Below, in pieces: positions 34,190-44,000 of a stretch of 64,000 bases of DNA. The stretch spans positions 2,731,135 through 2,795,134 of the forward strand of contig NZ_FPAC01000001.1 in NCBI RefSeq assembly GCF_900116105.1. The letters are read 5' to 3'. This DNA is from Paenibacillus sp. 453mf. Its GTDB lineage: Bacteria; Bacillota; Bacilli; Paenibacillales; Paenibacillaceae. How positions within the stretch are numbered: position 1 is the stretch's first letter; each line of letters begins with the position of its first letter. A program made the position numbers and the translations under genes. Under the pieces are notes generated by a model, which made no database searches, had not been told where the DNA came from, and was given only the letters and a program-made list of their open reading frames with translations.

Positions 34190-35395
34190 TCATTCTCCTT
34201 GACTTGGACTTGGGTTATGAACGAGCGGAAGCTCTTCCGCTATACTTTCTTCTACTTCGAAAAGCACTTTCATATAAACTTTACCATTCTCTTTCTTCTC
34301 ATGCAAAATTTTTTCACTTATAATCTTTGTTCCTTTCCCATTTTTCGCTAAAATATCGTTTTTTGCTGCTGTAATTCCATACTGTTTGGCTTCTGCCTCA
34401 CTCGGAGTAAGCTCCCTATAGTTCGTCTCCCTGTCTGTCTCCGTCATCCAGCCAATCGGCAGCTTAAATGACCTCCACGTGAGCGGCTCAACATCCGTTA
34501 TGGTCTCGTATTTACTGAACGGTGTTTTATCATATCCCCAATACTGAATAGCCCAGTCTCCGATGACGATATACCTCCGCTCTTTCGATTCGCCTGAATA
34601 GGTAACCTGCTTCTGAACAAGCGGCACTTCAATGTTGTATTCGTGCCATACCAGTCCCTTTACGTTACCTTTGGCTACGACCAATTCACTGTTCTCCTCG
34701 TCACCCAATATGCCTGAGATAAGGATTGAGCCCTTTTTAACACGTGTATTCTTCTGCACTACAGGTCTTCCCTGTTCAGCATAAATTTCCGTAATTACCG
34801 CATCCGCTTTGCTCACAAGATGTCTCGGATTTAACAAGGGCTGCTTCTCAGGCTCGTCTGCCTCGACAACTTGAATTGTAAATTTTGTTCCTTCCCGGTT
34901 GACTCCGATCCATGCCGCAGCCGGCAGCTGCTTGATCAAATCTCTAGCCAGCTTGTCCTGTGTTGGCAGCCGAAAGGACCATTGAAACGGATATAACCCC
35001 TCTTGTTTTGCTGCAGCCAGAATCTCCTCCTCTGTTATTTTGACATTTCCCTTCACCTCTACATCCCATACAAGCGAAGTCATCGAGAATAAGATGGCAA
35101 AAAACAGAAATGCGCCCGCAACAAACATTTTTCTTCTCAATAGACGAGCTAGAAAAAAAGGAAAGCCGATGCGCTTCTTTACACGAACACGGCAGCCTGT
35201 CCGCCGCAAGAGCGGGCGCAGCTTGAAGAAATCTCGAAGTAAAATGTTCAAGCTGGCGCTGCTCTCACCTATCGATTGAATCTCCCAAACCTGAAGACCT
35301 CTGACAGCAATCTGGTTAATCATCGCTTCAAGGTCTCCACCCAGGAGAACAATATGAACACTTCCTCTCAAATTGGCTAGACTCGGTGTCTTCAC
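34190..35395 (-). CDS. yqfD: Sporulation protein YqfD
   Basis: A 401-residue membrane protein of the YqfD/SpoIV-type family, linked to sporulation in B. subtilis (SigE regulon). It has a cytoplasmic N-terminus, one membrane helix (VAGAFLFFAILFSMTSLVW, about residues 92-110) and a long extracytoplasmic part (NRRGT-like VNREGTKFTIQVVEADEPEK). The start overlaps the yqfC stop by 4 bp. Confidence 0.92.
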   Translation of the reverse strand: MKTPSLANLRGSVHIVLLGGDLEAMINQIAVRGLQVWEIQSIGESSASLNILLRDFFKLRPLLRRTGCRVRVKKRIGFPFFLARLLRRKMFVAGAFLFFAILFSMTSLVWDVEVKGNVKITEEEILAAAKQEGLYPFQWSFRLPTQDKLARDLIKQLPAAAWIGVNREGTKFTIQVVEADEPEKQPLLNPRHLVSKADAVITEIYAEQGRPVVQKNTRVKKGSILISGILGDEENSELVVAKGNVKGLVWHEYNIEVPLVQKQVTYSGESKERRYIVIGDWAIQYWGYDKTPFSKYETITDVEPLTWRSFKLPIGWMTETDRETNYRELTPSEAEAKQYGITAAKNDILAKNGKGTKIISEKILHEKKENGKVYMKVLFEVEESIAEELPLVHNPSPSQGE

Positions 35396-35685
35396 TTTTC
35401 ATCCCCCGTTCCCAGGTACTGTATATTGGTAATCCGCCCTTCCACAGCTACTTCTTCCGGGAGAATGGTGCGAATCATCAGATTGTTTCCGCTGATCTCG
35501 AGCCTCCCGATGGATAAATCCAGTACGAGCCGTTCTTCGGAGAAGTGAGCCACACCGCGATGATTTTCTATGTATAGTTGATTACTTCCAATCAGGGTTA
35601 GCCTGGGCGTGTCAAAAAGAACATCCTGCGGCAAATCGAGTGCTTCGCTGGTCCATTTGCGCAAATTGCGGCTGATTCGGGTCAT
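35392..35685 (-). CDS. yqfC: Sporulation protein YqfC
   Basis: A 97-residue YabP/YqfC-family protein. It carries LDLPQDVLFDTPRLTLIGSN followed by QLYIENHRGV and the closing LEISGNNLMIRTILPEEVAV. It is known in B. subtilis as a SigE-controlled sporulation gene and is always paired with yqfD, which it overlaps here. A terminator at 35761-35797 separates it from the upstream floA group. Confidence 0.92.
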   Translation of the reverse strand: MTRISRNLRKWTSEALDLPQDVLFDTPRLTLIGSNQLYIENHRGVAHFSEERLVLDLSIGRLEISGNNLMIRTILPEEVAVEGRITNIQYLGTGDEK

Positions 35686-35760
35686 TGGGCTGGTCTTCCC
35701 CCTTCCTGTACTTTAAACCATATGCAGTAAATTTCTGTTTTATGAAAGCATCGAAACACA

Positions 35761-35797
35761 AAAAAAACCGTCTTTTCTCATAAGAGAAAAAACGGCT
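35761..35797 (-). terminator. Terminator after the floA-associated hypothetical gene
   Basis: On the minus strand CCGTTTTTTCTC / GAGAAAAGACGG forms the stem, followed by a run of eight T. It separates the nfeD-floA transcript from yqfC. Confidence 0.88.
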
Positions 35798-35806
35798 TCA
35801 AATAGC

Positions 35807-36331
35807 TTATTTCCGCTGCCTCGTAAAGGACTGCTTCGCACGTGGCGGTCCTAATATCTCGGCCCAAATGATTCCTTTACGAATCTCATCTGAGCTTAAT
35901 GGGGCATGGTTCGCACTAGCATCTGTTGTTGTTTCAAGAGGTTTCACCCTGGAGGCCTTCTGCCGCTGAGCCTTATGCTCAAGTTTCAGCCTTGCACGCT
36001 CCGTACGCATCTTCTCCACTTCAAGCTCCCGCAGCTTTTGCTCCAGCGCCTCGTTCTGAGCTGCAGCATATGCAGGCTGAGGCTGATCAGAATAGGAAGA
36101 CGAATCGTCCTCGTAATTTTCATTTTCTTCCTCGTCATCCTCATACCTCGTGTCATAAGGCCGTTGCTGCTGACGAGCGTCCTGAGGATGATTACCGGGA
36201 CGCGGAGCCCTTTGGGAAGGATGCTCGTCATTCGGCTTCTTGCTCTTTCCTATAAAGGACACCAATGCGAAAATAGCACCCAGCACAAAAATGAAGTTAT
36301 TCATCACCCATTCGATAAGGTTCATTGACAT
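35807..36331 (-). CDS. Hypothetical membrane-anchored coiled-coil protein next to FloA
   Basis: A 174-residue protein I do not recognise. One N-terminal membrane helix (FIFVLGAIFALVSFIG) is followed by a disordered, Pro/Gln/Asp/Glu-rich stretch (about residues 30-90). A charged coiled coil (EALEQKLRELEVEKMRTERA, about 92-128) comes next, and then a small C-terminal segment with IIWAEILGPPRAKQSF. It is separated from floA by 8 bp and shares its terminator, so it is probably cotranscribed with floA and nfeD. A scaffold or partner role in flotillin microdomains is inference from context only. Confidence 0.75.
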   Translation of the reverse strand: MSMNLIEWVMNNFIFVLGAIFALVSFIGKSKKPNDEHPSQRAPRPGNHPQDARQQQRPYDTRYEDDEEENENYEDDSSSYSDQPQPAYAAAQNEALEQKLRELEVEKMRTERARLKLEHKAQRQKASRVKPLETTTDASANHAPLSSDEIRKGIIWAEILGPPRAKQSFTRQRK

Positions 36332-36339
36332 CCACCACC

Positions 36340-37347
36340 TTATTTATTAGGGTTTGATTCGTCGTTGTCTCCCTGGCGATCATCAGGTCTTGCGATGGAG
36401 CCACGCATTTGAGTATCTGCTTCAATGTTGCGGTAATTCATATAATCCATGACACCGATTTGACCATTACGGAAAGCTTCAGCCATCGCAAGCGGTACTT
36501 CAGACTCGGATTCAACAACGCGCGCTCTCATTTCTACGACGCGAGCCTTCATCTCTTGTTCCTGAGCAACGGCCATCGCGCGGCGCTCTTCCGCTTTTGC
36601 CTGAGCAATCCGCTTGTCTGCCTCAGCTTGCTCTGTTTGCAGATCCGCACCGATGTTATTGCCTACGCTGACATCGGCAATATCGATAGACAGGATCTCG
36701 AATGCTGTACCGGCATCAAGTCCTTTTTCAAGTACAGTACGAGAAATCCGGTCTGGATGCTCAAGCACGTCTTTGTGAGAATCTGAGGAACCATTTGTAC
36801 TTACGATCCCTTCGCCTACACGGGCGATGATCGTCTCTTCACCAGCACCACCGACGAGTCTGTCAATGTTCGCACGAACGGTAACTCGCGCTTTAACCTT
36901 CACTTCGATACCATCTTTTGCTACGGCAGATACTACCGGTGTCTCAATGACACGCGGGTTAACGCTCATTTGCACCGCTTGCAGAACATCGCGCCCTGCA
37001 AGGTCAATCGCTGCAGCACGTTCAAATTCAAGCGGAATATTCGCACGCTGAGCAGCAATAAGGGAATTCACGACACGGTCGACGTTACCGCCGGCCAAGT
37101 AATGGCTCTCGAGCTGATTAATATTGAGTCCAAGACCTGCTTTGGTCGCCTTGATCAATGGATTCACAATACGGCTTGGTGTTACCCGTCTAAGTCTCAT
37201 GGCTACAAGTGTGATAATGCTGATTCGTACACCGGATGCAAGAGCTGAAATCCAGAGCATAACCGGGAAGAAGCTGAAGAATACGCTAAGAACGATGATC
37301 ACGACGACCGCGATCAGAAGAATAGGTACGATACCTGACTCCATCAT
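36340..37347 (-). CDS. floA: Flotillin-like protein FloA (YqfA)
   Basis: A 335-residue membrane-associated scaffold that organises functional membrane microdomains. It begins with a hydrophobic hairpin ([20 protein letters not shown]) and has an SPFH-like domain ([20 protein letters not shown]). The C-terminal coiled coil is rich in Ala/Glu repeats ([20 protein letters not shown]). It lies directly downstream of an NfeD-family gene, the standard pairing in Bacillus (yqeZ-yqfA). Confidence 0.96.
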   Translation of the reverse strand: MMESGIVPILLIAVVVIIVLSVFFSFFPVMLWISALASGVRISIITLVAMRLRRVTPSRIVNPLIKATKAGLGLNINQLESHYLAGGNVDRVVNSLIAAQRANIPLEFERAAAIDLAGRDVLQAVQMSVNPRVIETPVVSAVAKDGIEVKVKARVTVRANIDRLVGGAGEETIIARVGEGIVSTNGSSDSHKDVLEHPDRISRTVLEKGLDAGTAFEILSIDIADVSVGNNIGADLQTEQAEADKRIAQAKAEERRAMAVAQEQEMKARVVEMRARVVESESEVPLAMAEAFRNGQIGVMDYMNYRNIEADTQMRGSIARPDDRQGDNDESNPNK

Positions 37348-37429
37348 TGATTAAATTCCTCCAAGAACTTATTATTTTGACTTACGATATTGCCTTTCGC
37401 ATTGTGTATAAACGCAGCATAACCCTTAA

Positions 37430-38785
37430 TTAGGGATTTAAACGCTTGACGACAACCCGTGTTCCTTCTACTTTATGAACTGTTATCTGCTCATTAGCCG
37501 AAATAAAGCTGCCTTCTGTGACCACATCTACATTCTCTCCATCAATGACAGCGGTACCGGAAGGGCGGAGTGTAGTCAGACTGATTCCATTCTTTCCGAT
37601 CAAATCTTCTCTAGTCCGGATCGAAGAGTAGCCTTGGTCTGCTGTCATGCTATCTCTGAGAATAAATCGGTTCCATATCCCGCGCTCCTTGAACATAATC
37701 GCGACAATAATAACAACCGCTATCGCTGCCGCTCCCGCAATACCGAGGGAGAACAGCGCTGTTCCCGTGTCGTACGCGGCTCGAACTACACCTGCAATCA
37801 AGCTTACCGAGCCTAATATCCCCAGGATACCGAAGCTTGGAACAAACAGCTCGGCTACCAGCAGCGCCAGACCGATAATGAAGAGGAACCAGGTCTCGGA
37901 ACCACCGATGCCTGCCACATAGCTGCCTCCGAAGTACAGCGCAAAGCTGATAATGCCTATAATACCCGGAACGCCAAAGCCAGGAACAAACAATTCGATC
38001 AGAATACCAGCGATACCGAGAAACAACAGAATGGTAGATACCACCGGATGTGTGAGGAATGTGGATATCTTCTCAAACGTAGTTGGCTCCATCACATATA
38101 GGTTATCTGAGGAATATTCAAGCCATGCAGCAACTTCTGCAGGGGTCGAGGCAATCTTATCCGCATAACCTACCTCAAGTGCCTCATTCGCGGTCAAAGA
38201 GATAACCTGTCCCTGTTGCTTCGTCTTGTTAATCTCCGGCATTTCAACAACCATGTTAAGGTCTGTCATGCCCTGCGCAATCTCACCGTTCCGGTCGTTC
38301 TTCTCCGCGGCCGCCTGCATATTCGCCTTCCATGTAGCAACCGCCTTCGGATCCTCAATATAGTTGTTGCTGGCATCAACGAGTGCTGCAGCACCGATTG
38401 TGCTGCCAGGTGACATCGCGATATGATCAGCCGTTAATGCAATATAGCTGCCCGCCGATGCGGCATCACCATGTATAAAAGCCGCCACCGGGATACTGCT
38501 GCTCTGAATCATATCACCGATTTCCTTCGTCGTCTGGACCAATCCGCCCGGCGTATTAATTTGCAATACAATAAGCCCTGCTTCCATTTCTCCCGCTTCC
38601 TTGAACCCTCGTTCCATAAACTTGTGGAGCCCGCGTTCAATAGGCCGATCGACCGGTATCACATACACCGCTCCGGATTTCGCAGCCTGTGCGGATGGCA
38701 TGCCGAATAATGAGGAGAACATTGTGAGCAGGACAATAGCGATCATCACAACAGAGAAATTCCACTTTTTCAAGGTGAATGCCAA
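37430..38785 (-). CDS. NfeD-family membrane serine protease (YqeZ type)
   Basis: A 451-residue long-form NfeD protein. It has a signal peptide (WNFSVVMIAIVLLTMFSSLF), then a ClpP-like protease domain with the serine motif GDAASAGSYIALTADHIAMS and PGSTIGAA. Four to five membrane helices follow (about residues 240-370), and the C-terminal OB-fold NfeD domain (GTAVIDGENVDVVTEG) ends the protein. It probably works with the flotillin encoded 82 bp downstream, by the known association of these families. Confidence 0.93.
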   Translation of the reverse strand: MAFTLKKWNFSVVMIAIVLLTMFSSLFGMPSAQAAKSGAVYVIPVDRPIERGLHKFMERGFKEAGEMEAGLIVLQINTPGGLVQTTKEIGDMIQSSSIPVAAFIHGDAASAGSYIALTADHIAMSPGSTIGAAALVDASNNYIEDPKAVATWKANMQAAAEKNDRNGEIAQGMTDLNMVVEMPEINKTKQQGQVISLTANEALEVGYADKIASTPAEVAAWLEYSSDNLYVMEPTTFEKISTFLTHPVVSTILLFLGIAGILIELFVPGFGVPGIIGIISFALYFGGSYVAGIGGSETWFLFIIGLALLVAELFVPSFGILGILGSVSLIAGVVRAAYDTGTALFSLGIAGAAAIAVVIIVAIMFKERGIWNRFILRDSMTADQGYSSIRTREDLIGKNGISLTTLRPSGTAVIDGENVDVVTEGSFISANEQITVHKVEGTRVVVKRLNP

Positions 38786-38870
38786 ATTTATAACCTCCCT
38801 CCTGTATAAGTCTATAATGTCACCATATGTCGTATATTACGCTTCATGCAAGCCTTACGTTTCAAAAAAG

Positions 38871-38901
38871 AAAAAACACCCCCTGAAATCAGGGAGTGTT
38901 T
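38871..38901 (-). terminator. Terminator after yqeY
   Basis: On the minus strand AACACTCCCTG and CAGGGGGTGTT pair around a small loop, followed by a T run. It ends the rpsU-yqeY transcript. Confidence 0.88.
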
Positions 38902-38911
38902 ACGGTTTATG

Positions 38912-39355
38912 TTAGTTCAGAAATTGTTGAACTGCTTGGCTCACCAGCTTGCCATCCGCTTTGCCTTTGACTTTAGGCAAAAGGGCTGACATAACTTTAC
39001 CCATCTCGGCTTTCGAAGAAGCACCGGTTTCCTGGATGGTCTGCTGTACAATGACTTTAATTTCTTCTTCGGTAAGCTGTACGGGTAGATACTTGCTGAT
39101 TATATCAATTTCCGCTTTGGCATTCGCCGCAAGTTCTGTGCGACCCGCTTTATCAAATTCTTGGAGGGCATCTTTGCGCTGTTTGATTTCACGACTGAGG
39201 ATATCAAGCACTTCGTTGTCATCCAAAGTTCTTTTCAAATCTATTTCAAGATTCTTAATCGTCGAACGAACCAATCGAATGGTGGAGAGTGTGAACTTGT
39301 CCTGACTCTTCATCGCTTGCTTCATATCTTCGTTCAATCGTTCGCTAAGATTCAT
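38912..39355 (-). CDS. yqeY: GatB/YqeY domain protein
   Basis: A 147-residue helical protein resembling the tRNA-binding C-terminal domain of GatB: LNEDMKQAMKSQDKFTLSTI, then REIKQRKDALQEFDKAGR and SAEMGKVMSALLPKVKG-like end (SKAEMGKVMSALLPKVKGKA). Its role is unclear. It follows rpsU by 26 bp as in most Firmicutes. Confidence 0.94.
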   Translation of the reverse strand: MNLSERLNEDMKQAMKSQDKFTLSTIRLVRSTIKNLEIDLKRTLDDNEVLDILSREIKQRKDALQEFDKAGRTELAANAKAEIDIISKYLPVQLTEEEIKVIVQQTIQETGASSKAEMGKVMSALLPKVKGKADGKLVSQAVQQFLN

Positions 39356-39371
39356 GTTGTTCTAATTCCTC

Positions 39372-39545
39372 CTAAAACTTTCTCTTACGAGCAGCCTCGG
39401 ACTTTTTCTTGCGCTTTACGCTTGGCTTTTCATAATGCTTGCGTTTCTTCACCTCAGCCAAAACACCATCTTTAGCGATGGAACGTTTAAAGCGACGAAG
39501 TGCAGCATCAATAGTCTCGTTTTTGCGAACTTTAGTTTCAGACAC
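39372..39545 (-). CDS. rpsU: 30S ribosomal protein S21
   Basis: A 57-residue ribosomal protein: [40 protein letters not shown], and a Lys/Arg-rich end. The start is the GTG at 39545, with GGGAGGG 6-8 nt upstream; upstream in-frame codons would extend it beyond the family length. A consensus promoter lies 60-90 bp upstream. Confidence 0.97.
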   Translation of the reverse strand: MSETKVRKNETIDAALRRFKRSIAKDGVLAEVKKRKHYEKPSVKRKKKSEAARKRKF

Positions 39546-39605
39546 CAGTTTTCCCTCCCTCCGACCAGACCGTCCAAGAGCATATAACACGGTTCATCAA
39601 ACTTA

Positions 39606-39635
39606 ATTATAGGTGAAAATTCGTTAGTGTGTCAA
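39606..39635 (-). promoter_or_regulatory. SigA promoter of rpsU-yqeY
   Basis: TTGACA (39635-39630) and TATAAT (39611-39606), both perfect consensus hexamers, are separated by 18 bp on the minus strand. Confidence 0.9.
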
Positions 39636-39815
39636 CCTCTATAAGAACACCCGCTAAAAAAGTATATTTTGGGGTTCATTGGATCAATTACTTACCTCAT
39701 TAAAACGAGGGATTTGAAACTATTTTTGACATAAACCATACCGTTTTTGAGCTTCATGGACTCTCGATTACAGCAACTTATAGTATTAATGAAAGGGGGG
39801 CTACCGATAGCAAAC

Positions 39816-40175
39816 TCAGCTGTGAGATTTGGAAATACCCGTAAGAGCTCCGAGACGTGCACCGCCGAGAACATGGTAATGAAGGTGATGAACCGTCTGT
39901 TCACCATCCTTGCCACAATTGTTGATAAGGCGATATCCCGATTCAGCGATACCCAGCTGTCTAGCCGCTTCTTGAGCTGCCTTATGTATCTCCCCGATCA
40001 GAGCAAAGTCTTCCCCTTCCACCTCATTGATTGAAGCGATATGCTTCTTCGGAATCACGAGTACATGTGTCGGTGCTGCAGGCTGGATGTCATGGAACAC
40101 AACAACCTGCTCATTCTCCAGCACTTTATTTGACGGAATTGTTCCTTCAACAATTTTACAAAACAAACAGTCCAT
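39816..40175 (-). CDS. HIT-family (histidine triad) protein
   Basis: A 119-residue HINT-like nucleotide hydrolase or transferase. It has the zinc-type N-terminus MDCLFCKIVEGTIPSNKVLE, DIQPAAPTHVLVIPKKHI and the active-site triad HHLHYHVLGG. The C-terminus (ARLGALTGISKSHS) is longer than the usual WPPG ending. I chose the ATG at 40175, with GGAGG 8 nt upstream. The gap from 40176 to 40562 contains only AT-rich sequence and a terminator at its end; I see no gene there. Confidence 0.93.
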   Translation of the reverse strand: MDCLFCKIVEGTIPSNKVLENEQVVVFHDIQPAAPTHVLVIPKKHIASINEVEGEDFALIGEIHKAAQEAARQLGIAESGYRLINNCGKDGEQTVHHLHYHVLGGARLGALTGISKSHS

Positions 40176-40493
40176 AATTGTAACCTCCAAATAGGATTGA
40201 ATTGGACAACCAAAATCCTTATGTATCCGACCAGATTGAACTAAAGAAACTATCAGTGAATATTCGATATAAGCTGAGCTTGCGGGATCGAAACCATGAG
40301 ATCTTTAGTCCATTCTATCGAACAGACAAGTTTATCATACAAGTTCATGTCTCCCGTTTCAAGAATAGTTAGCAACAAGCTTGTAGACTCCATAATGTAG
40401 AACCTATATCTAGTTTTAATAATAAGATTCAACAGACTACTTTAACGAAATACTCAAATTTTATCCTGAAAATATTCGTCTCTTCCTACTAAG

Positions 40494-40524
40494 AAATACC
40501 CCCTGCTTAAGCAAGAGGGTATTT
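40494..40524 (-). terminator. Terminator after the 109-residue orphan gene
   Basis: On the minus strand AAATACCCTCTTGC and GCAGGGGGTATTT pair with one mismatch around TTAA. The T tract is short, so moderate strength is expected. Confidence 0.6.
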
Positions 40525-40562
40525 CAATGACTATATGCAAGTTAGATCGAATAGTGAGATTT

Positions 40563-40892
40563 TTAGTAAAAAGGCAGTAAGGAAATGGCTGAGAGTGCGA
40601 ACAGAGGAAGAATCAGCCGATTAAAGCGGCGGCGTCTGCCATAACCAAATCCACCGTATGGAAAAAAACCTCTATAATCGCCGCACGGGGAAGGCATGCA
40701 TCCACAATAAGCATTCATTCCATGAACAGGTGCTTGCTGATAAGTATCGCAGGTCATCGGTACGGCCAAATATACATTTTCATCGTCTACACTTTCCACG
40801 ATGCCATCATGTACAGATCCATCCTCCATCCATACCGACACATAACGATATAGATGATCGGAACACATTTTCTTCTTATCTTGTTTCTCCAT
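40563..40892 (-). CDS. Hypothetical small protein, Sm-like N-terminus and hydrophobic C-terminus
   Basis: A 109-residue protein I do not recognise. The N-terminal segment (YRYVSVWMEDGSVHDGIVES) resembles the strand pattern of an Sm/SH3-like fold. A middle Cys/Gly/Tyr-rich part follows (NAYCGCMPSPCGDYRGFF). The end is a basic patch and a hydrophobic helix (GRRRRFNRLILPLFALSAIS). GGAGGAG precedes the ATG. Cys-rich, Gly/Tyr-rich small proteins of this type are often spore or envelope associated, but nothing here proves it. Confidence 0.65.
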   Translation of the reverse strand: MEKQDKKKMCSDHLYRYVSVWMEDGSVHDGIVESVDDENVYLAVPMTCDTYQQAPVHGMNAYCGCMPSPCGDYRGFFPYGGFGYGRRRRFNRLILPLFALSAISLLPFY

Positions 40893-41049
40893 GTGATTAA
40901 CGCTCCTCCTTAAGACATTGGACTCATACCCACAACATATTCAGAGCTGGGCGAATTGTCACTGATTTTAAGGAGAAAAATGAACATTTTACATAGATGA
41001 ATCCATCCCATAACTTATCAAAAAGTTGAAATTTATTAATGGAATCAGA

Positions 41050-44000
41050 TTACAGCTGTTCAATAGCCACTTTGGATCCGCTGCCGGCCTCCTCCGCCGG
41101 AATAACAATCAGCTTCCTCGCTAGTCTCGCCCGAAGCTCAGGTACGTGACTGATGACGCCGACGGCAAGCTGATCATTGTGAAGCTTCTCCAGAGACGTA
41201 ATAACCGTATCAAGCAGCTCGGAGTCAAGCGTTCCAAACCCTTCATCGAGGAAAAAGAATTGGAGCGGATATTGTCCGCGGAGCTGGATCTGTGCTGACA
41301 GTGCTAGCGCTAAGGACAGAGAAGTCAGGAACGTCTCGCCTCCAGACAAAGTGGATACCGGACGCTTCACTCCGCCATTTGCATCATCAACAATGACAAA
41401 GCCACCGCCTGAATCCACTTCAAGCGCATAACGCTGTTTGGTCAAATAGCGCAGCCTTGCTGACGCATCTCTGCAGACCTGTATGAGCTGTTCTTCGGCA
41501 ACATATTCCACGAATGTATTACCCCGGAATACCGATTGCAGCTTGGACAGCTGCTCGCCATACTGATTCAGCTCGCTGCGCCCTGCTTCAAGCTCCATCC
41601 AGCGCGTATGACGACGTGTAATATCCTCAAGATCCCGCTCTGCTCTGGCTTTTACCCGCATCGCTTCTTCATCCTGTGCTTTGGCACCGCGCAGCTGCTC
41701 ACTCATGGACAGCCATTCTTCTTCTGTCAGCATGCTACCTTGCAGCTTATGCTCCAGATCTTTCAGCCGTAAAGTTAGTTCTTTCTCCCGTTCACGAAAC
41801 TCCTGAACGGTATCTTCTGTTTTTTGAACCGCATCGGGAAGCATATAAGCTGCTCTTACTTCCCTGCCTTCTGTAAATGGTGAACCGCCAAGCTCTGTTT
41901 CGTACTTCTTCGATATAACTGCCAGCTGGTCCTGAATGGAGTCCGCTGCCTGCCTTGACATGACTGCCTGCTTCATCGCCTCCTGCTTCTTCAGCTCTGC
42001 TGCGACGAGCGCAGATTTGGCGGACCTCGCAGCCTCACGGATGTCAGACAGCCTTGATGCAGCAGCCTCTAGAAGAGACTCTACGCGTTCTTCCTGCACC
42101 AAATGGCGTAGACGCGCTTCCCGTTCCAGCAGCAGCTCCTTCTTGCCTTGCCATTCGGCCTTGAGCTGTACTCTTCGTTTATCAATGGAGGCCAGTTGCT
42201 GCTGAAGCTCGTTCATGGTGGATGCTTTCTCTTCAAGGAAGGATACGCTCTTATCCAGTCTGAGCTTGATCTCCTCCGCTGCAGCATCCCTCTCCTGAAG
42301 CGATTCGTACCTCTGCATCGCTTCCTCCGGTGCGATGCCAGGCCATTCACGCGCCCAATCTGCGCGAATGGCCTCGTACTCGGCGGTGTGCAGCTCGATG
42401 CGTGCTGCTGCCTCCGCCTGCTGGCTGATGCAAGCGTCATATGCCGCTTGCGCCAGCCATTTGCGCTGCCGCGCCGAGGCAGCGCGCGTCTCCTGCTGCG
42501 CGGCTTCCGTGCGCAGCGCAGTCAGGGAGGCGGCGAAGCGATCCGCCGCCTCGCGGTAAGTGCGGGTGCGCGCAGCATAATCGCGCACCACCGCATCCGG
42601 CGCCGCAGCAGCAAGCTCAGCTGCGGCGATCTCTGCCGCAGGCGCGGCTTCCGCCTGCGGGGCATGGACCGCGTGCACGTCCGCGGTCCCTGGGTCTTGC
42701 TGCGCGAGAAGTCCGCGCAGCTCATGCAGCTGCTCGCGCAGGCCGAGGCGGAGCTCGTAGAGCTCTGCCGAGATGACGCGCAGCTGCGCGAGGTCCTCTT
42801 CACGAGCATCGCCCGGCTCGTGAACAAGCTCCTGCGGGTTCGGGTGATGCACCGAACCGCAGACAGAGCATGGCACACCGTCTGTCAGCTCAGCTGCCAG
42901 ACGTGCCGACAGATCCCTTCGCTCATTCTCTTTCAGTTCATTCCGCAAACGTTCTTCAAACCTACCTAGCTGCTCAAGCTCCCGATCAAGCTGATGTCCG
43001 CTGAGAGCAAGCGCCTCTTGAGCCTCTCGCAGCCGGATAGCCAGCTGCGCTTGCTCTTCAGCGAGCCTCACTTCCTCAGAAGTCGTCTGTTCCTGCTCTT
43101 CCTTTGCTCTGGTCAGCTTGAGATCGACCTGCTGGGCTTGCTTACGCGATTCATTCAGCCTCTCGGCAGCCGTATCGAGCTTATGCTTCCCGGATACGGC
43201 CCCCGATACTTCCTTTCTTTCCTGTGCTTTCACTTCACAGGATGCAAGACCGTCCTGCAGTTCCTTTCGTCTCTGCTGTCCGCGTGCATGAAGGTCTTGT
43301 TCTTTCACAAATGCCTGATGGGTTTGTTCATATAGAACCTCTTCAGCATTTCTCTGCTGCTCAAGCTTGGCTAAAGCTTTCTTTGCCGCATCTGTTTCCC
43401 GCTCCAGCTCCCGTGCTTGTTCAAGCTGCTCCAGCCGAACAAGCAGCTTAGGCTCTTCCTCAGTCAAGACTCTCGCAGCTTGGTGCTCTACTTGTGAACA
43501 GTCCAATGCGGCCTGCTCCCACTGATCAAGCTGTACCTTAGCCGCTTCCGCAGCTGCTTGACGTTTAACGGATTCAGTCTGTATCTTCTCAAGCTCCTCC
43601 AGGATTGGAATGAGACCTGCCGCTTTGGATGACAATTCAAGCTGCTTCTCAAGCTCTGTAATGTGAGCTTGCTGCTGGATCATTCCATCTAGAAGCTGCC
43701 GATATTTACTGCGCTCCAGCATTTGCTCTCTTATTTTTGCCATGCCTTCAGCTGCTGCTGTCAGCTCCTCAAGCTGCTTCCGGGCATTCTCGGCCACTAA
43801 TACTGATTCACTGAGCTTGCTCTGCACCTCTTCCAAGGCCTCCTTGCTCGCAAGACCCAGTCCTTGCTGCTCCGCTTCCAGCGCTTTCAGTGCACTGTCG
43901 TTCTCTTTCACCTTGCGGCTCAGCTTGATCGCAAGCTGATCTCCATACTTCTCCAGATGAAACAGCCGCTGCAGCATTTGCCTGCGCTCCGCTCCTTTAA

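Noticed and set aside
42148..42969. 273-residue plus-strand open frame opposite sbcC
   Set aside because: It is a product of GC-rich codon bias in the antisense of the Ala/Arg-rich part of sbcC; Cys/Arg-rich composition, no ribosome binding site.
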